Source of the DNA: Tetrahymena thermophila SB210
Taxonomy: Eukaryota > Ciliophora > Oligohymenophorea > Hymenostomatida > Tetrahymenidae
Length of the DNA stretch: 64,000 nucleotides
Reading direction: 5' to 3'
Assembly (NCBI RefSeq): GCF_000189635.1
Contig: NW_002476246.1
Coordinates: 124,001-188,000 of the forward strand
The position numbers were made by a program, and so were the translations under genes. This document shows positions 1-11,509 of this stretch, piece after piece. The notes below the pieces were generated by a model. The model saw only the letters and a program-made list of their open reading frames with translations. It had not been told where the DNA came from and searched no databases. The stretch's first letter is position 1. Every line of letters starts with the position of its first letter.

Positions 1-3000
1 GAAAGAATTTTCTTAAGAGTTTTTAATTGCTTTGATGGTTTTTATGATCTATACTTCTACTTTTGAAGTAATTATGCAGATTAAATAAAATAAATAGTTG
101 GTTGTTGTGGTATCTATGTTTATTTAGTCATTTATGGTGTCAGAAATACAAGTGATGAATAATCCTAAACTTATTTTTTTTTCTATTTTGGGATTATAAG
201 CATTTACTATTATTCGTCTTTAAGTGGCAAGTGAGTTTGACTATTTGAGCGTTTTTATTAATGCCTTACTATTTTTTTAGCAAACTTTATAAAGTAAGGT
301 ATTTTATTAAATAAAAGAAGATAAATAACTTGATATTTAAAGTGATAAAAACCTTAATGACATATCCAATACCTTTTTTCAAAGTATTTAATAAATTATT
401 CCAGAAGGAGTAGCGTTGATGAACTCTGATAAATAAATATTATATTCAAATACAGCTATTAAAGAAATTTTTCTATGTAAAAATAATAGAGATTTGCAAT
501 AGATTTTGTTAAATTTAGGTCAATTGAATGTCAATGATAACTTTGATTAAAAGTTAGATTAGCAAGAGAAAAAAGATTTACAGGGCTCTTTAATTAAAAT
601 TAATCACTAAAGGGAAAAAACAATTAAATATAATAGCTAAAGTGATTAAAGCCTATTGAATTTTCAAGAAAAAGTAATTAAGAGAAAATATTAAAATAAC
701 AAACTAAATGTTTTTAGTGCTCATAATTTAAATAATAATTTAAGTTCAGTAGGAGTAGCTGTTAGAAATTTGTTTGAAAAATCATATTCAGATTTTTTTT
801 ACAAAAACCAATCCTTTCTTTAATAAAAATCAGAGAAAGAATATTTCAAGATTTTTTCTTCAGAAATTCATAAAGTAAAAAGTTTGTCAACCAAAGAGAG
901 ATTATTCAAAGAAACTTTCATGCCAAGAATCAAGTAGAACCTCTCTAAATTATCATCAAATGTAAATAAATTTTCAATAGTTATTAAAAATATAATTCAT
1001 ATTTTTTTTTCGTATTCTGTCAAGAGCTAATTTTTAAATTGATTTTATTCAAATTAAAAATCTTATTCTTTTATTAAAAAAAATTATAAATTCTAATTAA
1101 ATACAATAGGAATTTATTCATTACAATAAGAATCAATAGTAGAAACAAGCGTGTTTTAAAAAAGATGAAGCAAGCTAATAAATGTAAATGAATCAAAAAT
1201 AAAATGAATCAAAAGCATAAAAACAATAAAATTATTTTAAAATTTAAACACAAACTTAGCCAGAAGATAAAATAAAAATGAATGATGATGAAATTAACAT
1301 CAGTTAGAGAAGTAAAGAAAATAAAATAAATTGAATTATTACTGTTTTATGAATATTTTTAATGAAATTATTAGACAAAAGCTAAAGAGAAGTAAATGAT
1401 AAAATCATAAGTATAACAATAAAGGATAAAAATTAAAGTGGGACTAATAAAATTTCATAATAAATTAATGAAAAAAATATAGAATAGGAATTTAAATCAA
1501 ATATTAACCTTTAGGGTATAGAAAAAATATTAAAATTAATATAAAATTAACAACATACTTAAACTGATAATCAGCAAGCTTTGGAATAAAAAGGAAATTA
1601 GTATATTACAACTGAAAACAACAAAACTAACGAACCTTTAGGAATCGACTATAATGCTAATTTCAAAACCAATTAGTCATTTCACTTCAAAATAAGGCCA
1701 TGTAAGATTAATCATATTATTTATTACAGTTTTTATTATATATTAACTAAAATATAAATCAAAGAATCTATTTTTATGAGTGAAATTACAAAAAAGTAAA
1801 TCAACTTTACAAATATCGTTCAGTGTTTACTTGAGGACAGCTTAAGTAATGACTTTTTAGAGTAAAATGAAAATAATACAATTGGCTAACAACAGTAATA
1901 AATATTTCTAACTTATTTATTTATTATGTTAATCTAATTGTTTTTAAATATTAGAAAATTTATTGCTTAGACATAAACAGATCTAAATAATGATTTAAAT
2001 TATATTCAACAAACAGAAAATGTAACTAAATTTTAAGTAAAAATTTTTTTTTTAAGAAAGACAATTGGCTTAATAAAGCTTTTAAAAAATTATTAGATTA
2101 GACATAAAAACAAAGATTTGATTATTTAGCTTATTGCTATAGATCTATTTTTAGAAGATTAAAAGACTTAAGAGCCTTTAGTGTTAATAATAGTTTAAGA
2201 GCTTTGGAAAGATCTCTATTAATAAAAGGTTTAAGAACTCCAAAAAGAAAAAATGAAAACATTTGCTACACTTTCTCATGAACTAAGAACTCCATTAAAC
2301 TGCTCTATATCAATGCTGGAAGTACTGAAAGATGAACTCTCTTTGGAAGAAATAAATTAATTTTATATTGAAGAATATATCAATCCAGCTCTTTTCTCAA
2401 ACAAACTACTCCTTAACTAAATTAATGATATATTGGATTTTGTTTAAATGGACTGCGGCAAATTTAAATATTCTTTTTTAGACTTTAATGTAATTAATCT
2501 TTTAAAAGATTGTAGCAAGCTTGTAAGCATATAAGCTAAAATGAAAAATTTAGAAATTATAATAATATATGATTAAAAAATTAACTAATTTATATGCTCA
2601 GACCCAAATAGAATTAGATAAATTTTACTTAATTTTTTATCAAACTCTTTGAAATTCACTAAATCAGGACAAATCGAACTGGGCTTTCTGTAAATCAGTA
2701 AGTGCATTTACCAGCTATATGTTAAAGATAGTGGAATTGGTATTTCTAAAGATAACTTAAATTAAATATTCAGCTTTTGTAATAAAGTAAAATAATTAAT
2801 TTTTAAATTAAATAAATTTATAAATAAATAAAAAATTTATAATTATAAAAAATAGATTTAATACAATAGCAAGGAACATGAATAACTGAATAATCAAGGC
2901 TGTGGTTTAGGTTTGGTTATATCTAATTCTATAGCTAAAGGTTTGGTAAATTGTGAATAATACGAAGGAGGTGTTTCTGTGGAATCAGAATATGGCGTAG

Positions 3001-4601
3001 GTTCTAAATTCAGTATTTTAGTTGAAGATTTTAATAGTAACGTAGATAAAATCAATGAAATTAAGACTTATTATAGTAGAAATACAAAAAATTCTTTAAT
3101 ACCAGCTGAAATTTAAATATGTTCGTAAATTACTTAATAATATGAATAGAAGAATAGTTTTTCAAATAATTAAAATAACTAATAATAAATATGTCTTACT
3201 AATTAAATTAACGAAAACGATATTAGCTCTTTAGAAAAATAAAATAATTCTACTTTTGCATTTGTGTAAGAAGACCGTAATTTTAATATTAGTTTTGATA
3301 ACCATCTAAATAATAACATTGTAAATACTATAAACGATTCTAAATTAGAAGTGCACAGTATAATTAATAAGGGAAAATATAAGGAAGATCATTCTAATTT
3401 AAGTTCTACTTAAGTGATAGAAGATACATCAAATACTTAATAATTAAAGCTTAATTTGGGTAAAATATTTTAAATTAAAATCCATAAAAGCTTTTAGGAA
3501 GAAGAAAATAATGAGATTAAGAGTAATTCACATAAATCCCTTCATGCAGCTTCTGTTAAACATTAGACTTATATGAGTCCATTATAAAGTCCATAATTTT
3601 GTTAAAATAAACAAGATGTTAGCCATATGAATACTAATAAATTTGATCAAATGACCTAATAAATATTTTCATAAAACTAAACATATGAGAATAAGAAAAT
3701 AAATAACACTGCTTAAGTATTTAATTAGTACTAGTATGATCTAGGATTTCCAAACTCAAATTTTTCAAATAACACAGACTCTGAAATGAAAAATGGATCA
3801 TCTGATAAAGGAAGTATAGGTAAAAAAATACAACGTGCTTCTATATAATATCAAAATTATTAAGCCTTAAGAAAGTCGATTTAAAATTCTAATTTACAAA
3901 TAGACATCAAAGATGATAATTCTCTACATGAATAAGAAGGGTTCACATCTTATGTAAGCTCAAAAAAAATCAAAACATTGTTTTTATCCAATTAAAAATT
4001 CACAACATCATCACTTACAAATGAAAAATTCGAAAAATGTTTAAGTTAAAAATCTCAACTAAGTTGTAATAAAATTGCTGACACTGAGAATTATTCTGAA
4101 ATGAATAAAAATGAAAAAAAATAAACCGTTTAATAATAACTTGATTAAATTTTTGAATTTAATTAGAACAAAAAAATAAAATGTAGATGCCCTTAAATAA
4201 TGATAGTTGATGATAACCAATTCAATTTATATGCGATGTAAAAAATTATTTAATAATTTCAATTTGAAATTGTTTTGTTTTCAGAGGGTAATTAAGCTAT
4301 TTAGTTCATTAAATCTCAATTCTTTTAAAATTGCTGCCATTCACCTCAAATGATCTTGATGGACATAGAAATGCCAGTTAAAAACGGCTACGAAACAGTT
4401 TAAGAAATAATTCAATTTTATAAAAGTTAGCAGTATAATAACATCCCTCTTATAATTGCTTGCACCTCTTATGTAGGATAGGAAGATTATAATCAATGCA
4501 TAGAGTCTGGAATGCATGACTTTATAAATAAACCTATATTAAAAACTGCATTTTAAAATTTAATATTAACTTATAAGAACATACTCTGTATTTAAAATTG
4601 A
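1..4601 (+). CDS. Hybrid sensor histidine kinase with receiver domain (5' end outside window)
   Basis: With UGA as the only stop, one frame runs from the window edge to TGA 4599-4601. Likely introns are 962-1109, 1312-1374, 1895-1954 and 2787-2855; the last two preserve frame and are chosen for their AT-rich GT...AG form. About 1420 codons are visible. In order: hydrophobic, probably membrane-spanning segments in the first 90 residues; a PAS-like stretch (IIPEGVALMNSDKQILYSN); the dimerisation/phospho-acceptor H box SHELRTPLN (His near base 2277); the ATPase N box, G1 (DSGIGIS) and G2 (GCGLGLVIS); a long Asn/Gln/Ser-rich linker; and a C-terminal receiver with the acidic pair in MIVDDNQ, phospho-acceptor Asp in LMDIEMP (base 4362) and a conserved Lys in NKP. 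By family knowledge it autophosphorylates on His and passes phosphate to Asp. The ligand is not identifiable and the true start is not in view. Confidence 0.93.
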
Positions 4602-5429
4602 AATTATCAACTTTTAGTTATTATTAAAGCCAGAAAATAATTTTAAGAAAGACCAAGGGAGGGAAGAAATATTTAATGATTTTTTGTTTTATATACTAAA
4701 TTCATTTAATTTAAATTTGATCAAACACTTTCTAAAAATTCTTTAATTATAATAAGTGATAATATATGGTATATTATATATTTTTTTAATCATTACATTT
4801 ATAAAAAAATAATTCTAATTGTTAGTAAAAATTTAATTACCAAATTAATTAAACCATTTTTGTTGTGTAAAACTATCCTATTAATACTAAGACTATTAAT
4901 TTATTAAAATAGCATTTTGTGAAATTAAAAATTAACTTATAAAGCAAATATGTCTAAACTAAAAATGGGCTTTAATTAAATTACTGTAATTTGATTGCAA
5001 TAGACGCTATATAATTTTCGAATCAGAGTAGGGATGCATGCCAGTATCAATGAAAATAGAATGAAGTTATTTAATTAATTAATTAATTATATATATTCTT
5101 TGAATAGAAGACAAATGAAATAGATTTTTAATTTCTTTTGCATTATTTTCATGGAGACATCAATTGATTAAGAAATTCTTATTTGATTCTAATGAAAAAA
5201 TAAGTGATTTAAAAATTAATCTTTTCAATTAAATTGAAGGAAAATAGCTTTGTTTCTATGATAGAAAAATGCAATTTTTATCAAAAGTCATTAGTATTAA
5301 TTAACTTTAAAAGATTATTGGCAAATTTTTTTAATAATTAATATAAATTGAAAATTTTAAAAACTAGAGCATATAAAAAAAGCAAATTTTAGTTATCAAA
5401 ATAGTAATAAATAAATAAGTAATCAATCA
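4602..5429. other. Intergenic, no gene recognised
   Basis: A very AT-rich spacer between two same-strand genes, presumably the 3' UTR of the kinase and the promoter of the PB1/FW gene. It contains (TTAA)n near 5070-5090. UGA-only frames are open here by chance, but none has coding composition. Confidence 0.6.
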
Positions 5430-7003
5430 ATGAACACAATGAATTTTAAAGCATTTCTAGGCAAGAAAATTCATAAACTTCCTTAAGGATTAAATAGCTT
5501 TGATGAGCTTCTTTTTGTGATAAGAACCATCTTTTCTTAGAAATTACCTGAATAATACACTTTTAAATATGAAGATAGCGACAAAGATTGGATTGGATTA
5601 GAGTCATAGGAAGATTTTGAAGCAGCAATTGGCTTTTTCAAGGAAAATAATATAAATTCTATGAAAATAAAAATAGTTAAATCTACTAAACCAGCTCTTG
5701 ATTAGTATGTTTTAAAGAATTTAAGTGATGAAATGAGCTAGTCTAGAATCATTTAATTCTCTAAAAAAGATGCAGAGGAAGATTTAAATGAGAGCGTTGT
5801 CATAAACAAAGATTAAAATAAAGAAGATCAGATTGCTGAATAGAACCAGAATAGATAAAATGAGCTTTCTAGAGAATAAGCAGATCCAGTTAAATAATAA
5901 AATAATTTAGAGTTAGAGCAAGAGCAAAAAGAAAAACAAAACTAAGAAATAAAATAATAAAGTAGCAAGAGAAATTCTGATGCTGGATTAAATAACATAT
6001 AAGATTAAATATTATAGCAAAAAGACCAAGAAAATTAAAAAGTATTAGAATTAAACTCATCTTAAAAAATTTAATTAACTTTAGACGAGCTTAAAAAGAT
6101 GATTGAAGATGTGGTCGAATAAAAAATTAAAATTCTTTTGAGTAACTATAACCTAGTCCCTAAGAATGATTAAGAGTAAAGAGGCATTTCTTCACAAGAT
6201 TATATGAATAAATTGAATTAATTGAATAATAATTTAATGTAAATCGACGATAAATTGGAAGAAAGAAAAGAAGATTTTATCAAATAATCAGACTCAAATT
6301 CCAAGTTAAATTCTTCACAGATAAATGATTCCCTATATCAATCTGACTTAGAAAAGAAAAAGCCAAGAGCTATGCTTAAGACTGATCCTCCTGCAGAACT
6401 AAAGGTAGAAGTTGGAAGTCCTTATGTATGGAGCTTCAAGATTGAAAATAGTGGAATAACATCATGGCCTAAATACACATACTTTAAGTGCTTGCAAGGA
6501 CCTCACAAAGACTAAAAAATTGAATTGGAATAACTTAAACCCTAAGGTGTTATCGAGATTTAAATTCCTTTGGAAGCTCCTTTGAAACCAAATAAATACC
6601 AAGAAATATGGAGCCTCGTTCAAGAAATACCTGAAAAGCCCACAATCAACTTTGGTCCTAAAGTGAGGTACACATTAGTAGTCTAAGAAGAATCTATTGT
6701 TTAAGGCGATAACAATGCTGCTTCTCAAAATAACTAACAAAATCAAAGACCTTCTATCTCAATAAGTGATCCATGTAATTTTTTGAATTATTATTGAATT
6801 AATTAAATATTAAAACAATTTTTAAAAAACAAACAGAAAACAATGGAAAAGTGAACAGCAAAATATTAGACATTGCAAAGCAAATGAAAGAAATTTTAGG
6901 TGGTGATATTAAAAAGTATATTGAATTTGTTAAATTGGACAATCATGAGAAACTTCCTTTAGAATAGCTACTTAATATCTACATAGACAACTAAAAGTTT
7001 TGA
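5430..7003 (+). CDS. PB1 and FW (NBR1-type) domain protein
   Basis: Two exons, 5430-6774 and 6837-7003, flank a 62-bp GT...AG intron and encode 503 residues in the UGA-only code. The start is the first ATG after an AT-rich leader; a second in-frame ATG lies three codons on. Residues about 4-80 form a PB1 domain with an acidic OPCA-like motif (YEDSDKDWIGLESQEDFEA). A Gln/Glu-rich linker follows. Residues about 320-420 match the four-tryptophan FW domain of NBR1 (VWSFKIENSGITSWPKYTYF, then an EIWSLVQEIPEKP strand). The C-terminal exon is helical (KILDIAKQMKEILGG), possibly UBA-like. In animals and fungi NBR1 is a selective-autophagy receptor: PB1 oligomerises and FW binds cargo. No ZZ zinc finger is visible between PB1 and FW, so this is a simpler version. 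An autophagy role is inferred from the family only. Confidence 0.85.
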
Positions 7004-7909
7004 TCATTTTAATACACTGAATAATTAATTTATAAATTAATAAATCAATTCATTATAAAAAGTATGAAAAATAAGTTAAATATTTTTTAATAAACAAATA
7101 AATAAATTACTATTATATAAAAATAATAAATAAATAAATAATTACTTATTAATTTTGTTGTCTATTAATATTTATAAGTATTCTGTAAGCTTATTTGCTT
7201 TCATTTTAAACCAATTCATTTTTAAAGTCATTTTATTAAATTAAATATTTGACAAAACAAAATTTTATGACAACAATTTTTTAAAGATTTAGAATTTGAA
7301 TTAATGGTGAGATTTTATGATCAAAGTTTATTATTCATGATAATAACTCCAAACCATAACGTAGATTAAAAGTATTATTTAAAATTTGTAAAAGAGTAGA
7401 AATTAAATATAATATTTATCATTTAGAATAAATTTTTTAGGTTAGTTAGTTTATTGGATAAATTTTAATTATATTTCTATTTTTTAAATATCGAGTTTAA
7501 AATATGAAACTTGTTTCAAAGAAAGATATATTTTTTATAAATAAAATAATAAATTAAGTTATTTGAATATAAATTGTATAAATATGTATTTTATATAGTT
7601 ATTTCACTTTAAATTTTTATTAATTTGTACATATTTGATTAAATGCTATTGCTAGCTAAGTTTAATTCATGTTTATAATTAATTAATTAATTTATATTTT
7701 TGTATAAGTTTTTATTAAGATAATTATTTATTTCTCAAAGTATTTTTTAATGGTATATCTATTATAATGGTGATAATAGCAGAAAATTAATGTAAACAGT
7801 TATTATAAGTAAATAGTTGTTTATATGTTGAGGATAAGATAAGAGATTCTTAATTTATTTGTTTATTTGTTTGTTTGTTTATTTATTTATTTTTTAGAAA
7901 AATAGTTAT
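7004..7909. other. Intergenic between convergent 3' ends
   Basis: AT-rich DNA between the PB1/FW gene (+) and the LRR gene (-), so both flanks are 3' ends. It holds (TTTG/TTTA)n tracts near 7850-7895 and nothing that looks coding. Confidence 0.6.
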
Positions 7910-9706
7910 TCAATTTTCAGAACTTTGTGGAGAAGAAGATTTAGTTTCACATTCATCATCATCACTATCAGTATCAATAGTGTTGGTTAATATTTCCTTT
8001 TATTTTAAATTGGGGAAAGCTCTCAGCATAACAATGTCGTCTGTTTAGTCGATTTCTATGTTTCTTTTAAATGAAAAATAATGAGTTTATTTAAAAGTCA
8101 ATTTATTTTAAAAGAAAATCTCTACTTTAGTTTTAAAAAGATCTGTTCAAGCGAGTTTATTTTGCATAATTATTCATTCAATTTTCTGATATCGCTGTTT
8201 GATAATTTGTTTTGACTAATTTTACAAATGAATTTATAAATTTATTGATTTGGTTACGATTAAAATGAATTACCCTAAGTTAAGATTGATGTTTTGAATA
8301 TTTTGTGTAACTTTAAATGAGCTGGTGAGTTAATCTATTGACTTCAAATTGCAGTCACTGTGAATAAAAATTAAAAATTAGGAATTCACTAGAATTCTTA
8401 GCTAATAAATAAATAATTACAATAAGTCAATCTGGAGGAATTTGAGAGATTTAAGAGTCTTAATAGCCTCGCTTAGTTGCAAGACACCTTCTTCTTTAAG
8501 TTGATTCTAGCTATATTCATAATTAAAAATAGATTAATAAATAGCCATTCAATTTATCAAGCTTAACATATCTCAACATTTAATTTATAAATTAATTAAT
8601 ACGCAATGCATAGCTTGAGACTAGATAATTTTGTAAGGTGTTTGAGAGCTTCTCCTAATTTGTTAGACCCAACATGAGTTATAGAAGTGTTGCTAAGATT
8701 AAAAATAATTTAAAGTTTAATGGATTACAAAATATATTTTAAAAAATACCTTAAATTTAACTAAAGTTCTTCTAAATTAGTTAACTATGACAAGCCTTCA
8801 CTAAAATGTATAAGTCCTTAATCCTGAATTGTGTTTGACCTTTAAAATAAAAATAAAAATCAATTAAGGATATTGATTACAAGGAGGGTTTGAGTAAATT
8901 AAATTGAATAATAAAAATATTTTGATTCAATAAAAAGTTTACCAGAAGTCAATGTTTAAGTGAGTAAGATTCTTAAGGTGGATCATGTTTTTAGAAAATT
9001 TACTCATGTATTTATCTGTGATAAAGTTGAAACTATTTTTAAAAAAGAATGTCAATTTTTATTCAGCAATTCTAGAGCATGATAAAGTTATTGTATAAAC
9101 AAATAATTAGAGTGTATAATATTCTACCATAAATGGAGATTCAGCTTTTAGATGTGGCTAAAATATGACAAAGATTTAGCAATCATTTCAAAGCCTTCAT
9201 TGCCAATGTCTTTATTACTAATTTATACATAAAAAAGTTTTATAAAAATTATATTTCATGTTTTCATATAAAGCTTACAAAATATTTATTATTTTTTAGT
9301 AAATATTTCTTTGTATCTTTTTATTTAACTAATTATTTTGAAAGCAATAAATAAATAACTAAATACCTTGCATCTAGAGTGAACTCTTTTAGTTATTTTA
9401 GCCACTTAACTTCACCCAACATTGCTTTGATACATTATGGTTAAATATAGCATCTGTTTAAGAATAATGATAAATATGTTAGAACAGAAATAAAAGAAGC
9501 TTTCAATAAATTTATTTTATTTTTAATGATAAATGATGTAATTTTAATTATTTTAAAAATTACTTGAGCGGTAAAGTGAAATGAGTGTAGTTAGACAAGT
9601 TAAATATTTCTTTTACTGAAACAATTTCATTAAAATACATTTTTCTTCTTTTGCAAGGACAATTTTCGTTAGAATTGCAATTTGATTTTGCAGAAACGCA
9701 ACCCAT
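7910..9706 (-). CDS. Leucine-rich-repeat protein with one-repeat exons and an MGC N-terminus
   Basis: The ten-exon model is 9706-9564, 9453-9367, 9217-9128, 9032-8943, 8839-8750, 8692-8603, 8510-8421, 8357-8274, 8215-8126 and 8063-7910, giving 335 residues in one UGA-only frame. The N-terminus MGCVSAKSN resembles a myristoylation/palmitoylation signal (Gly2, Cys3) and suggests membrane attachment; residue 6 is Ala rather than the favoured Ser/Thr. Exons 2-9 each encode one repeat of about 28-30 residues, of the form N-x-I-x-x-x-G-x-x-x-L-x-E-x-L-x-x-L-x-x-L-x-x-L-x-L, close to the Ran-GAP/NLR-type LRR. All introns are phase 2 and six internal exons are exactly 90 bp. The last exon ends in an acidic Asp/Ser/Glu tail. 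LRRs of this type bind proteins; the partner is unknown. An alternative acceptor at the fourth exon would create a stop, so the one at 9033-9035 was chosen. Confidence 0.88.
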
Positions 9707-11257
9707 TTATTTATTATATTATATATGCTTGTTATTTATTTATTTAATCTTATTTTGATTGGGTTATAAATTTACACTAAATTGATAAATGTAAATAGTA
9801 TTCTTATTAATCACTGAAAACAAACTTTTGATCTTTGTTTTTATTAAAATTTTTGCAAAAAAAAAATTATATTCATTTAATAGAAGAAAGGGTTTTAAAA
9901 GAAATCAATAGCAGTAATTAAAATAGTAAAAATTTACATTTAAGTATAGATGCAAATATAAACTCAATACTTAGTCATAAAAATCTTCTATTATTAATCA
10001 ATTTACATCATAAGGTCTTTGCAGGAGCTATTAATCCTATTAACGTATATTTTTTTTTCTAATCATTAAAATGCGCAATTATCTAGAAAAACTAATGAAC
10101 TTAATATGATGTTTTACATGTAATTTAGATTAATAAATTAAATGATAAATTTTATGATTAATACTTTGCATGTTTATTGATTTATTTATTACTTCTTTCT
10201 GCTGCTATTTAAAGCAATTAATTGTTTTTGTTTACTTTCTTATTACTTATAAAAATTAATGAGCTTTTCATAAAATATATCAGCTTAAATTTAAGTAATA
10301 AAATTTTCTCTTTCTTTTTATGTTTTTTAAACTGAAAATATTTTCTAAAATTCTTGGAGAAAATAAATCTTACCATATTTAAAATAAATAAATAAATAAA
10401 TTTTAGCTTAATAGTACCTTTAATGATTGGAATTATGTAAAAAGAGTAATTTAAAATCTATGTAAATTAATTAATTTCTTTGGTCTACAATATGATTTTT
10501 TTAGCATGCTTACATGAACAAATATTTTAAAATAAAGTTTAAGAAATCTACTATTTATTTTTCTATTATTTTTTTCAGATTCTAAACATTAAATCAACTA
10601 AATTTGAAGATAAAATTAAAGCTTAAAGTTTTATTTTTTGGTTTTTATCTAAAACTGATTTTTACTTATTTAATACTTGATTCTTATGGAAATATGGTTG
10701 ATTTTATTTTACTTTGATACTTCAAATTTAATCTTCATCTAAATTTCTTCCCATCCTAAATAGACATAGTAATTTAAAAAGTATAACATAGCACTGAAAT
10801 TAAAGTTTTTCACAAGCATTTTACTCACAATACTTTCATTTCAGCAAAAATAGATAATCAATCATGTTTATTTATGATTTATAATAGAAAAAGATGCTCT
10901 AAACAAACAACAAAAGAACATTTTAGAATAGTCAATCATAGATAAATACCAACTGCAGTATGAAAAAGCTAATTAAACATACAAGAATAAAAGATTTTGA
11001 TAAGTATAAAATTATTTAATATCCTTTAATTTAATTAGGTAGAAAGAATTTAATAGATTCTGTAGGTTTAAAAATAAGCAAAAAACAAACAAAGAAACAA
11101 TCAAGCACACTAAACATAAAAATACTATTAAACATTTATTTAAATAGACAAAAAATTTTGTAAGGAAAGATTTTCTTTATTAAAGTAAACAAGCAAAACT
11201 GTTTAAATAATTAAAAAAACTCAAATTTATTTATTCTATTTGTAGGAAGTAAGTTCG
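9707..11257. other. Intergenic, AT-rich
   Basis: This is upstream DNA of the LRR gene plus the region beyond the 3' end of the STAND-like gene. A short + strand open stretch near 10867-11040, with an acceptor-like site before it, could be a small exon, but nothing supports a protein. (TAAA)n tracts occur near 10385-10400. Confidence 0.5.
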
Positions 11258-11509
11258 TCATTTTAATTTATAACTCAAGATATAATAGAAGTAACTCTCT
11301 TGCTTCAAAGTTAAGCTTTCTGTGTTTTATTTATTATTTAGCAGCACTAACAAATTCAGCTTTTTGGATATTTGTTTATTGAAGAAATTAGTAAATAGGT
11401 TAATGAAATACTCTTTTAAATCTTAAAAATGTTTTTAATCATTTTTATGATTGTTTTAGTAGCTCGTATTGTAAATGTAATATAAATATTAAGATAGTAA
11501 GTAAGTTCA
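11258..11509 (-). repeat. Second copy of a 252-bp tandem duplication of the STAND gene's 3' end
   Basis: This stretch repeats the last 252 bp of the coding sequence at 11510-11761. Matching TGA codons are at 11512-11510 and 11260-11258, exactly 84 codons apart. It lies just past the gene's two consecutive in-frame UGAs and stays open in the same frame until its own UGA. The two 80-residue translations share runs such as NTSYQNNH, FQDLKEYFIN, LVLLNN and KQESYFYY, with scattered substitutions and no length change. A start of a third copy is visible for about 20 bp downstream (below 11258), then similarity ends. As the gene stands this copy is untranslated 3' DNA. Confidence 0.85.

Noticed and set aside
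5130..5420. UGA-free + strand frame before the PB1/FW gene
   Set aside because: No start codon in a sensible place, low-complexity content, and it overlaps the expected promoter.
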